Assembly (NCBI GenBank): GCA_942159475.1
Contig: OW804097.1
Span: 110,856,582 to 110,920,581, forward strand
Reading direction: 5' to 3'
Source: Sthenelais limicola
Taxonomy: Eukaryota > Annelida > Polychaeta > Phyllodocida > Sigalionidae
Length of the DNA: 64,000 nucleotides
Within the stretch, counting starts at the first letter, position 1; each line of letters begins with the position of its first letter. The notes under the pieces are model-generated. The model was not told where the DNA came from and ran no database searches. It saw only the letters and a program-made list of their open reading frames with translations. Shown piece after piece: positions 11,579 through 23,000 of the stretch. The translations under genes and the position numbers were made by a program.

Positions 11579-11932
11579 CGGTCTAGGCTCAGCGTTGAGA
11601 AAGTTCCTCCAAACTGAGGAAAATCCCATCGCTCAAAACCGCAAAATGCCATTAGAATCCCATTACAGTCTAGGGGCTAAGTTGAGAAAGTCCCTTCCAG
11701 CAAAGGGAAAGCCTTTCACCTCAAACCACAAAGTGCTTTATAATTCCATTAAGACCGCAAAATGTCATTATATTCCAATTAAAACGCCGAGTTCTAGGCA
11801 GGGATACCGATGAGCGAAGTAGGCTGACATACCATTCTTATCTGATCTGAGTGATTAGGATCCCTGCTCCAGGGCCATGAAAGCCATTAGCGCAGTAGGC
11901 GTCCGATCGCTGATACCATTCTTATCTGATCT
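11579..11932 (+). mobile_element. TIR-B element split by a nested B2 element
   Basis: The outer B copy begins GGTCTAGGCTCAGCGTTGAG, reads to CCCATTA at 11665, and resumes at 11854 with ATTAGGATCCCTGCTCCAGG. The ATTA on both sides suits a 4-bp target duplication. The outer right terminus is diverged. Confidence 0.7.
11666..11853 (+). mobile_element. TIR-B2 element nested in TIR-B
   Basis: Starts CAGTCTAGGGGCTAAG at the junction with the outer copy and follows B2 to TTATCTGATCTGAGTG. The last ~15 bases of the right terminus are missing. Confidence 0.7.
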
Positions 11933-12035
11933 AATAATTAGTTCCTTAGAGTAAGGTTCCTTCTATTTGTTTTCTATTTGTTTATTCAATAAAGTCTCAT
12001 TGACATTAATATAGGGATGCACCTCTTTTCAGTTT

Positions 12036-12216
12036 GGTCCTGGGTATGACCATAAAGTGCCTTTCTGTCTCTTTTTTCTGTCTCTCTCTCCCTTCTTCTC
12101 TATCTCTATTTCCTGGGTATGATCATAAACTGCCTCCCTCTCAGCTCTCTCGCCCTTGATAAAACCATCTTAAATGTGTTGATAAGGGCGTAAAGCAACC
12201 AATCTCACTCACTCCC
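12036..12216 (-). mobile_element. SINE-M retroposon, full length
   Basis: A 181-bp element flanked by an exact 13-bp direct repeat, CTCTTTTCAGTTT, at 12023-12035 and 12217-12229. On the minus strand it reads from AGTGAGTGAGATTGGTTGC through TTTACGCCCTTATCAACACA and a purine-rich middle to GGTCATACCCAGGACC. There is no poly(A) tail and no clear Pol III A/B box. Two other copies (17267, 28261) share both termini. Confidence 0.75.
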
Positions 12217-12955
12217 CTCTTTTCAGTTTATTGCTGATCGACAGAGATGGGTACAGGATGGCAGTCCTTAAATTCAGGTGTCAAAACATTCAAACTTCCT
12301 AACCTTCCTTACCTTTAGAAAAAAATATTATCTCAGGGCATGATTAAGATATTGATCAAGATTATATCTCGATCGTTTTAGTTAAGTACGAAAAGAAAAT
12401 GATCCTGAAATGTTGATGTTTCTTTTTCATAACATGTTGTAAGTTATTTTAGACCATGACTTTCGATGCGGACAGAAATAATTAATAACTGCCGCTCAAA
12501 TCGGCCAGCTCAAATTATAACAGCAATTAACCGTTCCATACAAATTGAACCTGTCACTTGGAATATTTTAGTGAGTCACAGCCTGTTTTTAAATTTGAAC
12601 TCAAGATCCCTCCGGAGTATTCCATAGCCTGAGGCAAACTGTGCAAACTTTGGAAATGCCATGAGTAAATTATGTGAAAGTACCGGTGAAGGGATTGTTT
12701 AACATGATTTATTGCACCCCTATGACACAACAGGTGTAAGCTTGTGCCTATGACAAATTGACCTCATCTTTTAACCTGGATAATGTATCCATTCTACTCG
12801 TACTCACTATATCATGTACTCACTTAGGTATTTCTTTCTCTCTTTCTCTTCCTCAATCTCTCTCTGCTTCTCTCCATATGGCTCTCTGTCTCTCTATATC
12901 TATCTCATTCCTCACTCTATATCTCTCTCATCATGGTTTTATGGGGCGACTCCAC
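12217..12955. other. Unique stretch, no gene recognised
   Basis: AT-rich with a TCTCT-rich patch near 12835-12930. The two overlapping small ORFs there are translations of the pyrimidine run. Confidence 0.45.
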
Positions 12956-13152
12956 TAGAGAGAAAAAGGGCGCCGATAAATGTTGTTGTTGCCCACTAAT
13001 TTGTTGCAACAAATATCCATACAGATAAACAACAGTTCTTAGAGAATGTGGCAACACATCTGACACTCCTCTATTTGCGTTTTCATTGCAAACATGAAAT
13101 AAACTGTTGTTAGTGGGCAACAAGAAAGTTTGTCGCCGTCGTTATTCCTCTA
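12956..13152. mobile_element. Possible TIR element, diverged
   Basis: About 197 bp with imperfect inverted arms: TAGAG near the left end pairs with CTCTA near the right end, GGCGCCGATAAA with TTTGTCGCCGTC, and TTGTTGCCCACTAA with TTAGTGGGCAACAA. Only one copy is seen, so the family is unsupported. Confidence 0.45.
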
Positions 13153-13524
13153 AAAAGTGCTATATATTCCTTCTTTGTAAGAAGTTTGGATATTGTATAC
13201 GAAAATTTTGACTGACTCCATATGGATTTTATTATTCGTGTAGCTATTATTATTGTCTAAAAGGAGTAAAAACCGCTATAAACAAATTACTGTAATTATT
13301 GTATTGATATTGAATTAGATGTGATACCATATTATGTCTAGTATCGTCTTCTATGTTAAATGTTCGAACTCGAATTTAATTATATTAAGAACTGATGTCA
13401 TACCTACTTAAATACTTAAAAACCTCTTGAAAGATTGTAACAAAGTCAGAAGTTGTGTATGGGCTCTACGAGAATAGCATGAATTTGTAACTTGACCCAA
13501 TAAAATTTATTTTAAAAAAATCCC
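13153..13524. other. Unique stretch, possible LINE 3' end at its right edge
   Basis: No gene seen. GACCCAATAAAATTTATTTT at about 13494-13513 resembles a polyadenylation end of a plus-strand retrotransposon, just before the pyrimidine tract. Confidence 0.3.
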
Positions 13525-14012
13525 TTTCCCTCTATCTCTCTCTATCATACCTGTCTCTATCTACCTATCTCTACCTCTCATCTATCTCTTTTCCTCTATC
13601 TCTCTCACACTCTTTCCCCCTCTCTCTCTATCTATCTATAGATATATCTATAGCACTCTATCTATAGCACTCTATATCAATCACTCTCTCCCTCTTTCTA
13701 TCTCTATCACTCTCCCCCACTCTATCTCTATCACTCTCTCCACTCTCATTCTATCTCTCTATCTCTATCCCTCTTTCTCCATGTATCTTATTCCTCTGTC
13801 TCCCGCTATCTCTCTCAATCTCCCCTCTCTTCCCCCCCCCCCCTCTCTGTCTTTCTATATCTCTATCCTCCTCCCTCTCTCCCTCTCTCTCCCTCTCTCA
13901 TTCCCTCTCTCTCTCCATCTCCGTATATCTCTCTCTAATCTCTCTCTCCCCCTATATCTCTTCCACCCACTCTCTCAATCTCATTATCTCTCTCTCTCTC
14001 ACTCCCTCTACG
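13525..14012. repeat. Pyrimidine-rich (TCTC/TATC) simple-sequence tract
   Basis: Almost pure C/T with interspersed TATC units, a run of eleven or so C near 13836, and TCTATAGATATATCTATAG palindromes near 13630-13670. The ORFs over it are low-complexity readings. Confidence 0.85.
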
Positions 14013-15089
14013 GACCTCTCTCTACCGATGCTCCTTCGGCCATGTAAATTCAATATTTCACTGAATATCGGATCCTGTTTTTAATAAAGTGCTGCTATTT
14101 TGTAGTCCACCTATAGATCTATAATTACACCTGCCTGGGGGTCACGTGTAAGACAAAAACAGGATGTCCTGGTTCACTTATTCCACGTGGATGACCTTAA
14201 TTTGTTCTAAACTGTGGTGAGGTCATTCTGCCATCGTTATATTACTATTCCTGCCTTTGTTCTCTATCATAAGCAAGTACAGAAGCCTAGTAAATTGCTG
14301 CTCCGAATCAGGTATCACTATCAAAACGCAATTCAATTTTCATTCAGGAAGGCAGCAAGTTGCACACTAAGTCGGTATCCCCATGGCTCAACATATATAT
14401 GTTTTTTTATATTTCTATTGGCCACATAGTTTAACAGTCATTTAAAAGACGCATAACCATACAATGGTTCTTTTCGTGCGTTGCCAAGATTATATAAATC
14501 ATTGTACATCACAAAATATTAATATACCAGTGATCAAAGATTTAATGTTGCTACATTACATATAGGCAGCAGTGTTCCAGTCATTATGACAGAGTATTAA
14601 GTTCTATTATCAAATTACATACGAAAGCGTTTATAATATCAGAGCCAAATTCGTCAATCGTTCACAGACGATGTTACAGGTACACGTTTACATACTGAGT
14701 AGAAAAACGTACGAAAGCAGACATTAGGTCAGATCTTCTTGTTCACTCGTTCATTAAACGTTAATACCGGACACGTTGCGAAGGAAACGCTTGTTTGCTT
14801 GGCATTTAGGTACCGAGGCCCCGTTAAAAACATGGTCACATATAAAAAAGAGAAAAACGTATTTCAAATGGTCAATTTCATATAATCGACTAACAGCAGC
14901 TCATATAGCCATCCAGGAAGAGTGGCAAATGCTAGCGCTGGCCTGAACGCCTAATTTTTCCTTTAGTAGAATCGATAGCCCATTGATTATCGATGGGTAA
15001 TTATGTGTACAACATTATATCGATATGTACTTTCTCCTGCCTTTCCCATCACCACTAAACTCACAAACCACACCATCCCACCCACCATC
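14013..15089. other. Unique stretch, no gene recognised
   Basis: TTAATAAAGTGCTGCTATTT near 14081 looks like a LINE-type 3' end following the tract. Otherwise it is unremarkable. The 71-codon ORF at 14214-14429 lacks support. Confidence 0.4.
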
Positions 15090-15245
15090 CCTTTTGCCAC
15101 AGAACTCCAAGGTCTGTGGAGTTCTGTGGAATAACATACCATCTAGGCCTATGTGATAAAAGATAGAGTAGCTGCACTGGCCAAGGTTCGAGCTTGCAAT
15201 CCTCAGCTCCCTGTGCGAGTGACTTACCACTAGACTATGAACCTT
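15090..15245 (-). mobile_element. tRNA-derived SINE, 5' region
   Basis: On the minus strand it begins GGTTCATAGTCTAGTGGTAA, a tRNA-like head with A-box TAGTCTAGTGG (plus 15228-15238) and a B-box-like GCTCGAACC (plus 15186-15194) about 35 bp further on. Downstream is a perfect 13-bp hairpin, CCACAGAACTCCA/TGGAGTTCTGTGG, at 15097-15129. The acceptor stem does not close, so it is not a functional tRNA gene. Confidence 0.55.
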
Positions 15246-15757
15246 GAATGGAGGAGTGAGGGTGAATGTTGCTAGTGTAGACTAGTGGTATGAGAAGGGC
15301 CAACACACACATGGGAAGGAAAACGTTTATTACTCCTTTATTCATGCTACGATGACTGTGTAACTTTAATACATTAATCTAGAGGTGTTTAGAGGGCGTT
15401 CTGTGGCAACAGAAATGAGTAGATGTATCAGATCAGTGTAAAAAGGTGATCGTGTGCCGTTTTGAGCAAGTACCGTTTCTCCGAGGTAGAGACTGAGGGT
15501 GACACCTATGGGAATTGATATGTACCTTGTCGGCACCGTACGGTGGCCACAAACTGAGTCACCATGGCGTCCAGAAGCAAAACTGCAAGATTTAATGGCA
15601 ATTTGGAGTGTTCTTAATTAGGCTATTATATTGTATAAATATTGATGGTTTTTCTCATTTTCAATGACACTGCCCGTGGGATGTTGAAAAGTGGGCAATA
15701 AATGGCGTTTCTCTCTCTATTGCGTTCTGCGATGTATCAGGTATGACGTAATTGGTG
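15246..15757. other. Unique stretch, perhaps 3' UTR of the adjacent LINE remnant
   Basis: No ORF. It lies immediately downstream, on the minus strand, of the reverse-transcriptase C-terminal remnant and may include its 3' UTR. Confidence 0.3.
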
Positions 15758-16139
15758 CTAAGGGAGAAGCCTGTCGGTCTTTTCCGTGTAGTCATATCTC
15801 GTCCAGGCTTCGACATACAGGCTTTTCATATGCTCAGTGAATAGCTTTATATCGTCACTAACCCTAATATCAACAGGTAATTCGTTACACCCATGTATGC
15901 TACTGTAATAGACTCTTCAAATACCTGTCACTTCTCGGTCTCTGTATGTTAATTTCCTCCGCTTGCTCACATCCTAGGTTATAATCGACTATATCCCTAG
16001 CCAAATAATGTTCTTTTCTTTGTTGAATCAATTTCATAATTTGTATGTTTCGTTTTATGTCATGCGAAATAAGTCCTGATCGAATCCACTTGTGTTCTAG
16101 TTCAAGATGTCCATAGGCCATTTTTAATGCCTTGATCAT
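15758..16139 (-). pseudogene. Degenerate non-LTR retrotransposon, C-terminal end of RT protein
   Basis: The upstream frame encodes 79 residues including the block LIQQRKEHYLARDIVDYNLG, ending at a stop. A shifted frame then continues with CNELPVDIRVSDDI and TEHMKSLYVEAWTRY to a stop at 15758. Order and spacing match the post-RT C-terminal region of CR1/Jockey-type LINEs (a QxRK..Y block followed by LWN-LP-IR and FK-like blocks). The frame break and the lack of any RT core make it a pseudogene. It differs from the LINE at 20639-23116, whose corresponding region reads LPLTWNDLPKK. The exact clade is uncertain. Confidence 0.5.
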
Positions 16140-16282
16140 AATTTATATCAAGTTGTGTTGTTTTTGTATACCAATTAAATCTCATTACAATTTTGTACTG
16201 ACATAGTTTTATAACGCTTATGGAAATTCATCCTGATGCTCAGAGATACCATAATTTATTTCGCGAGGAGGTCATTCCATAT

Positions 16283-16490
16283 GGGTCAGATGATCAGAAA
16301 TATAAATTCTGCTAAATTAGGCAAAAGAATTATAAATACTCAGTATATCTAGTTACAATTGGTTTGCGTAGATGCTGGATTTCAGTTAACATATAATGTT
16401 GAACGGTGTTAAATCTGAACCCCATTCCTGTATTTGGGTTTTTGAGAGGATTGGGGCAGAGCAATTGTTCATTTTCTGATGATCTGACCC
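16283..16490. mobile_element. TIR-A element, full length with small deletions
   Basis: Bounded by GGGTCAGATGATCAGAAA and GATGATCTGACCC. About 20 bp shorter than the family norm. Confidence 0.75.
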
Positions 16491-16521
16491 GTAATATGAT
16501 GTTTCACAATGTTACCACTAT

Positions 16522-16760
16522 GGGTCAGATTGTCAGAAAATTTACAATTTGCAGCTCTACACATTTAGGAAATCCTGCTGAATTAGGCTAGAAAATGATG
16601 AATACCGGGTATGTCTGAGTACATTTGGTATTGTGTTATTTCAAAATATCGGTGTTGCCTTGTTCAACTGTATTTTGTAGCCCATTTTTGTCTTAAATTT
16701 GGATCACTTGAGAGGGTTGGTGTACCAGACAAATTGTACATTTTCTGACAATATGGCCCC
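16522..16760. mobile_element. TIR-A element, full length
   Basis: Starts GGGTCAGATTGTCAGAAAAT and ends in a diverged terminus ACAATATGGCCCC. It lies 31 bp after another TIR-A copy. Confidence 0.75.
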
Positions 16761-17108
16761 TATAGAGAATTGCAATGCCCGATGCAGTGAGCTCTCTTGG
16801 TCATGTTTATCATAGTCTCACACAACCGTCATACCATGCCACAAATTCCCTAATATCGCTCTGTCTGATCCTCTGAAACCCTCCCTAATTCCTATTACTG
16901 CAGACGGATCTAAGCTAAGGAACAATCGCTCTCGCCCCATCCCACCACCACCCCAGGCCAGTCGCCCTGATATTTACCATTACCCATACCATATAGCTAT
17001 TGTAGGCCATTCTGGTCTGTTCTAAGAATTCTCAGTAAGGTTTACCAAATAAGAAACAATTCTCCATATTTTTGGGTGGTTTACCTTATTACTCACACGC
17101 TGTACATT
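16761..17108. other. Unique stretch, nothing recognised
   Basis: No ORF, splice-bounded exon or shared repeat is seen. Confidence 0.45.
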
Positions 17109-17198
17109 CAATAGGGGATTTGCAAAGCCGCCATTTTGAATCTTGATTCGCATGGAATTATGGGACTAATAATGGGACTACAGTATAAAATTGACCTC
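17109..17198 (-). mobile_element. TIR-C fragment
   Basis: One terminus, CAATAGGGGATTTGCAAAGC followed by CGCCATTTTGAATCTTG and TCGCATGGAATTATGGGACT, then a switch to RT-derived sequence. About 260 bp of the element are missing. Confidence 0.65.
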
Positions 17199-17990
17199 GA
17201 TGTCTGAAATATCTTAATAATCAAGGTAACACTGCAAATCTAACATTATATATATGCAGATGATACTATGACCATAAAGTGCCTTTCTGTCTCTTTTCTG
17301 TCTCTCTCTCCCTTCTTATCTATCTCTTTTTCCTGGGTATGATCATAAACTGCCTCCCTCTCAGCTCTCGCGCCCTTGATATAACCATATTAAATGTGTT
17401 GATAAGGGCGTAAAGCAACCAATCTTACTCACCTATGCAGATGATACGGCTCTCAGTATTACTGGAGACGACTTGAATAAGTGTATGACCACTACCCAAC
17501 ATGCTGGGAATTTTATTAATCAATGGATGTTGGATAACAAGTTAAAATTAAATGAAAAAAATGTCAAATACAAATCTTAGGGACAAACAAAAGGCTGAAA
17601 AAAGTCAACTTTGCCACCCTAAGCAAGGTATACCGAAATGGTCAAGAGATAATAGGTTCGAAGGTGGTTAATTATTTAGGGCTTAAGGTGGATGATAAAA
17701 TTTCGATGAAAGATCATCTGGTCAAAATGAAGTCGGTAGCATTGAACAAATTGTTTTAGTGCCAGCGTATTAGACCTTATCTCACTGAAAATATGGCAAA
17801 AAACATTGTTAAGAGCCATATTTTATCGATATTAGAACACGGAAGTTTATTCTCCTCGTTAGCTACATCACAACTGAGACAAACTCCAGCGAATAATATT
17901 TAGAGCGATGGGAATTATATATTTTAACGATCCTAGAAACAAATATGACCTATGTATTCAATATATTTCATGTTCTTCCTCTCCCTGGCA
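17199..17990 (+). pseudogene. Degenerate reverse-transcriptase fragment interrupted by a SINE
   Basis: Plus-strand reading gives a degraded DLDV-N-L block, then the RT active-site motif YADDTALSITGDDLNK at about 17434 onward, FINQWMLDNKLKLNEKN, and after a frameshift VYRNGQEIIGSKVVNYLGL and VDDKISMKDHLVKMKS. This is the end of RT and the thumb region of a non-LTR element. Frameshifts and stops make it non-functional. SINE-M lies inside the YADD codons with a 14-bp target duplication. The C-terminal end is rearranged by the inverted duplication at 17947-18044. Confidence 0.7.
17267..17433 (-). mobile_element. SINE-M retroposon inserted in an RT gene
   Basis: A 167-bp copy flanked by the exact 14-bp direct repeat TATGCAGATGATAC (17253-17266 and 17434-17447), which encodes the RT motif YADDT. 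Termini match the copies at 12036 and 28261, although the outermost CCCAGGACC is absent here. Confidence 0.8.
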
Positions 17991-18044
17991 CAGACTATAG
18001 TGCCAGGGAGAGGAAGAACATGAAATATATTGAATGTATAGGTC
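17947..18044. repeat. Near-perfect 44-bp inverted duplication
   Basis: Arms 17947-17990 and 18001-18044 are reverse complements with two mismatches, separated by 10 bp. The right arm continues the coding direction of the RT fragment (reading ARERKNMKYIE), so the left arm is a fold-back copy of it. Confidence 0.8.
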
Positions 18045-18181
18045 ATTTTTTTTATTATTTATTTACTATTTATTTATATATTATTGTATTTTTCATTTAT
18101 TTGTTTATTTATCATATAGGTTAGGTGTATCACGCGTCTACCTATTATCAATTCAAGATATTATATGTATACATGTACATA

Positions 18182-18293
18182 CAGTCTAGGCTCAGAGTTG
18201 AGACAGTCCCTCCAAACCGAGGGAAAGCCTTTCGCTCCAAACCGCACAATGCCATTATAATCTCATTAAGGACGCCTACTCAAGGCTGGGAAG
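18182..18293 (+). mobile_element. TIR-B element, right part missing
   Basis: Begins CAGTCTAGGCTCAGAGTTGA and follows the family to GGACGCCTACTCAAGGCTGG, then stops. Confidence 0.7.
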
Positions 18294-18384
18294 ACTGTTA
18301 TGTATACAAAATCAGTATTTACAAGTTTATCAATTAACAATATGTTCATTATTATACTGACATTTGAATCCCTGCTTATATGCA

Positions 18385-18519
18385 GGCCAGATCGTCAAAA
18401 AATGTACAATCGGCAGCTCAACAAATTTGATAAATTAGGCTGAATTAGGCTTAAAGTTGGGTTAGTTAAAAGGATTCGTGAATAGAAGGGAAATTGTACA
18501 CTTTCAGGCGACTTCGCCC
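18385..18519. mobile_element. TIR-A element with large internal deletion
   Basis: Both termini are present (GGCCAGATCGTCAAAAAATG and AGGCGACTTCGCCC), but the copy is only 135 bp, about 95 bp short. Confidence 0.65.
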
Positions 18520-19447
18520 GTAACCGTTTAACAAAAACATCAATTTCCACCGCATTATGATCCACATGCATCCCTCGCTAATTCCCAGTACCTTAGACGC
18601 AATCTCTGCAGCAAATACCACATGCCCTCACACCCTGGTACACAAGGTGGTGGTGGTGGTGGGGTGGTGGTGGTGGGGTGGGGGTAGAGTCCCAGGGTAA
18701 ATGTTGTTATAGATCTTTCCACTAAAACGTGAGGAGAAAACTTTACATTCATCTTAAAGCTGAACTCTCAGTCTACGTCGGCCAAAACCTAAAGATCTTC
18801 TAACAGACAGAACAAAACAGAAACAAAATGAATAAATCATGTTTTTTATTATTAAATATTGATGGTAAAACACTCGATGAATCAAAAGTCAACGAACACG
18901 TAAAATTATAGATGTGTATAATGTTCAAGGACGTCCAATTATATCTCATAAATTAAACAGCCGGTGTGTGGGGAAAAAAAGATCTAAATTTTGTTCTTTT
19001 CCAACCCATCTAAAACCAAATTTTGTGAAGATATTAACTTGATTTCATTTGATAATTCAGAAACTTTCTAGTCTAAGGGTTCATAATTATGATTGCTTCC
19101 TTGGACTGGCGTCAGTCTCTGAAATTTGGGCTGAGGTGAAACGCTCTGATTTCTTCTTTTTTTTAAGTTTCAAAAATTTTAAATCTCTCAGATTGACTAC
19201 TGCCTGGACTGGGATGGGTGAACGGGGAGCACCAGGCTTAGAGTAGGGACTTTCAAACAACACTGTCGTGGGGACGAGGGTTAGTCTATAAAGGAGGGCT
19301 GGATTGTTTTGATGTTGGGTCCATCGAAAGGTCATGAACGAATCTATGATTCAATGGCCTCATTTGTGGCTGTAAGGTCAAGACTCAGATATATATGTGA
19401 TGTATAAGAGGAAAGAGCGTCACAAGTTTTGTTTGTTTTTTTATTGA
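18520..19447. other. Unique stretch with a TIR-E scrap and small ORFs
   Basis: A TIR-E scrap (TTCTTTTCCAACCCATCTAA) lies at about 18994-19015. The two ORFs near 19050-19335 overlap on opposite strands and neither has support. Confidence 0.4.
18645..18690. repeat. GGT/GGGGT simple repeat
   Basis: Runs of GGTGGTGG and GGGGTGGGGG. A potential G-quadruplex former. Confidence 0.8.
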
Positions 19448-19483
19448 CAGCATTTAAGATTAAGATTAAGATTAAGATTAAGA
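19448..19483 (-). repeat. (TTAAGA)n tract, probable LINE 3' tail
   Basis: About five TTAAGA units. On the minus strand they follow AAATAAAAAACATC, the arrangement seen at the microsatellite 3' ends of CR1/L2-type LINEs, so the tract likely marks the end of a minus-strand LINE fragment extending rightwards. Confidence 0.55.
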
Positions 19484-19910
19484 TGTTTTTTATTTGTCAA
19501 ATAGAAACTACAGAGCTTCTGTAATATATAGAAGGTGACAAACAGGTCTACATGCCTATGATACAACATTGGTACCATCTCTTCCGGCCGTTACCGAATT
19601 TGGAAGACGTGATACAATTAATTAATAAATGATGCAAGATAACATAAATAAGTAAAATAGAATTACATATAATTAAACATAGCATAGTAAGTACATACTA
19701 CAGTAAGTCCTGAATCAGGCAGGAGAAATGTTTAGGTTCTTACGACGTTACAGTAAGAGTAGAAGGGTCCACAGGACGTGGCCTTTCACGAGAGACTGTC
19801 AGACTAGAACAATAGTTGTTTATACTTGAGAAAAAACATTTCATCTTTACAGACAATATTTCTCAGCATATCAAGTGAAAAAGATTATAAAAAGGTAGTA
19901 ATCAACAGAG
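19484..19910. other. Possible LINE 3' UTR remnant, no ORF
   Basis: Lies upstream, on the minus strand, of the (TTAAGA)n tail. There is no coding similarity to confirm its origin. Confidence 0.3.
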
Positions 19911-20017
19911 TATGTCGCAAAAGTCGCAAAAGTTATATTTCGTGTTTTAATCACAAGATCTCTTTGTTAAAATGTTCTGATTTTGGAGGACTTAGCGCCT
20001 TTAATAGCCTACATGTA
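19911..20017 (+). mobile_element. TIR-D element, left piece (split by the LINE)
   Basis: Carries the degraded left terminus (GTCGCAAAAGTCGCAAAA), TCACAAGATCTCTTTGTTAA and AGCGCCTTTAATAGC, then stops at TACATGTA. The family continues at 23110 with GTACCACATTTCAAGACAGT. Confidence 0.7.
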
Positions 20018-23000
20018 TGTATGTATTAGCTTTATTTCTCATTGATTATACAGTTACAATCATATAATAACGGAAAAATGGATTTTTGTGCCCTTCTGTG
20101 AATAAACATAGGTTTTCCCGGACGTCCATTTTATTCTTAGATCGTTTTCTTTTCTTAAGAGTTCAGTGTCCGTTTTGTAGTAGTGTCGTACGATCTTGAG
20201 GTAATTACTCATACTATACTCTATATATAATAATGACATAGAACAATGTCAACTTTACAATACTTAATATTAACAATTATAGCAGTAAATCTCATCTATA
20301 GTTTAATTACATTGGATTATTCATGCTATTACCTGTCATATTAAAATTATCAAGAATACAAATACATATTTCATTCAATTGAATGACAACTAGCAATATT
20401 ACAAATATTCGCTTCAAACATACTTCTACCTGTACATGGATTCTCTTTGACATTTGTCTCTGTATTGAGACTTCGGCGAAATTAATCTTATAATACTGGA
20501 TTTACACACCATCGACTAGATATCTACCACTTCAGGGGTGAGTAACCAATTCATATCCTCTACCCATGGACTTCTATTTATTGGTTTACTTTTGGATTGT
20601 TTTATATTTTCTTTTTCTTTCTTCTTGGGTACTTCGTCTTATTGGATATTATCCTTGAGGAAATCTTTAAACTCCTTTATCGATGGGCACATTGCCCCTT
20701 TCTTTGGGAGATCGTTCCATGTTAATGGGAGTTGGTAATAGATCGATTTCCTCACCCTTTCTGTTCGTGGTTTTGGTAACAACATTTTCTTCCCTTTATT
20801 GTGGGAGCGTAGGTTCAGTTTCCTATTGTCTATTATTGGGTGCTCATCGCTTAACTTATATCCTATTTCTAACATATGATGTTTCCTTCTGGTACATAAG
20901 AGAGGTATATTATTTTCTATTTGTAAATCAATTACATTTGTTCTTTTGTCGACATTAAATGCGACCCTGACGAATGAGTTCTGAATTGTTTGCAGTTTCA
21001 TAAGCATATTGGATGGTGCTACACTGTAAATACAGTCACCATAATCCAAAATCGGCCTTACAGCTACCTTATATAACGTTAATATATTTGCTGTTGATAA
21101 TGATTTTTGGATTCTTCTTATTGCTTTTAGTCTGGTTGTAGCTTGGGAGATCTTTTGAGTTAGATGGTTTTTAAATGTTAATTTGTTGTCTATATTCAGT
21201 CCTAGGTACGTATAGTTTTCAGTATAATCCATTTTTTCGGTTCCCAGTTTGAAAATATACTTGTTTGAATTTTCATCTTGGTTCGTGGGTAGTATTTCTA
21301 GAATATTACTCTTGTTGATATTTATGGATATTTTGTTTTTTCTACACCAATGACTAACTTTTAGCAAATCCCTTTGCAGAGCCTCATTCGCCAGTTCCTT
21401 ATTCTTATTTGAAGCAAACAACACTGTGTCGTCCGCAAAAAGTTGGACGTTTTCGTCAGATATAACATCTTGTAGATCATTAATATAAATTAAAAAGAGC
21501 AGCGGTCCAAGACCGGTTCCCTGCGGTACACCGCACCTTACCCTTTGTTTGTCCGAAACCATGCCATCGACACTTACATTTTGGTACCTATCACTTAAGT
21601 AATTTGAAAACCACATTAGCACATCACTATGGATTTTATATGATTTCAGTTTATGAAGCAATATTTGGTGGTCGACGGTATCAAAGGCTTTCTTGAAATC
21701 CAAGAAAGCCAATACCGTCTTCCTCCCATCATTTATGTTTTCATATATTTTGTGAAATATTCTATGGTGAGCTTGGTTTATAGAATGTTCAGTTCTGAAT
21801 CCATATTGATGTGTGTACAACATATTCTTCCTCTCTATATAGGAGTAGAATTGATGATGTATAGCCTTCTCTAATATTTTCGCTGGGAATTTTATTATGC
21901 TTATCGGTCTATAGTTTGAAGGGTCATTTCTCGATCCCTTTTTGAATAATGGTAATATCGTTGCTTCTTTAAACTCATCTGGTATATTGTTTGTGGCTAT
22001 AGTTAAATTACATAGGTATGTAAATTGGGGGGCAAGTGTCATTAGACATGGCTTCAGAATCCTTGTGGGCAGGTGTAAAATACCTGATGCTTTATTGTTA
22101 TTTGACTTTCGCAAATAATCGTATATTTCGGTTACACCTATTTGGCAGAAGGAAAAGACTTCGTCGTCTTTTATTTCATTTGGCTGGGAATACCTTTGAC
22201 CTGGGATTTCGTTTAATTCTTCATTAGATAGCGGTTTAATCTTCTCTGCTAGTTTTTCTCCTACTGAGGAGAAGAACTCATTCAATATTTCCGACGCTTC
22301 CAGCCCTCCATGGAGGGTATTTTGTTCGTCAAGAATATTAATGGTCTGCTTGGCTTTTACTTTGTCGGGTGTTAGGAGTGGTTTTATGACTTCCCAAAAA
22401 TGTCTGCTATCTTTGGGATCTTTAGTGAGTTCTTCTCTCAAATGTTTACTCTTCATTCTTTGTATTTGGGAGTTAACTTTGTTTCTTACTTGTTTTGCTT
22501 TATCCCAGTCTTCAGGTTTCTTTGTTTTCCTAGCCTTTTTGAACGCCTTGTCTCTTTCTTTTGCCATTACATTTAGTTGCGGTGTATACCATTTTGGTCT
22601 CTCCCTTATATTTTTAAATTCTTTTAACGGACACATTCTGTCCAAATAGTGGGTTATCCTTTTTATTAGTATGTCCCAGCATTCATTTACCTCCCTAGAT
22701 TGATAAAATGCTGTCCAGTCACAATCTCTAAGTATCTCCTTTAATATTTTGATATCTAAGTTTTTCCATCGACGGGATGTAAAGTTCCCTTTACGGTAAG
22801 TGTTTCTTTCCTTCTTCTTTGTGATATATAATGGAAAGTGATTGCTAGTGTTATTGTTAATTGTTCCCTTCTGGTTTATATATTTACCATTTGAGAATAT
22901 CTGGTCTATAATAGAAGAGGATTTCTTGCTTACTCTAGTGGGTACATTTACTGTCTGGGAGAGACCATACTGCTTTACAAAGTCCATTTGTTTTGTTTCA

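Noticed and set aside
15140..15245. A tRNA gene
   Set aside because: A- and B-box-like blocks are present but the acceptor stem does not pair, so it is a SINE head.
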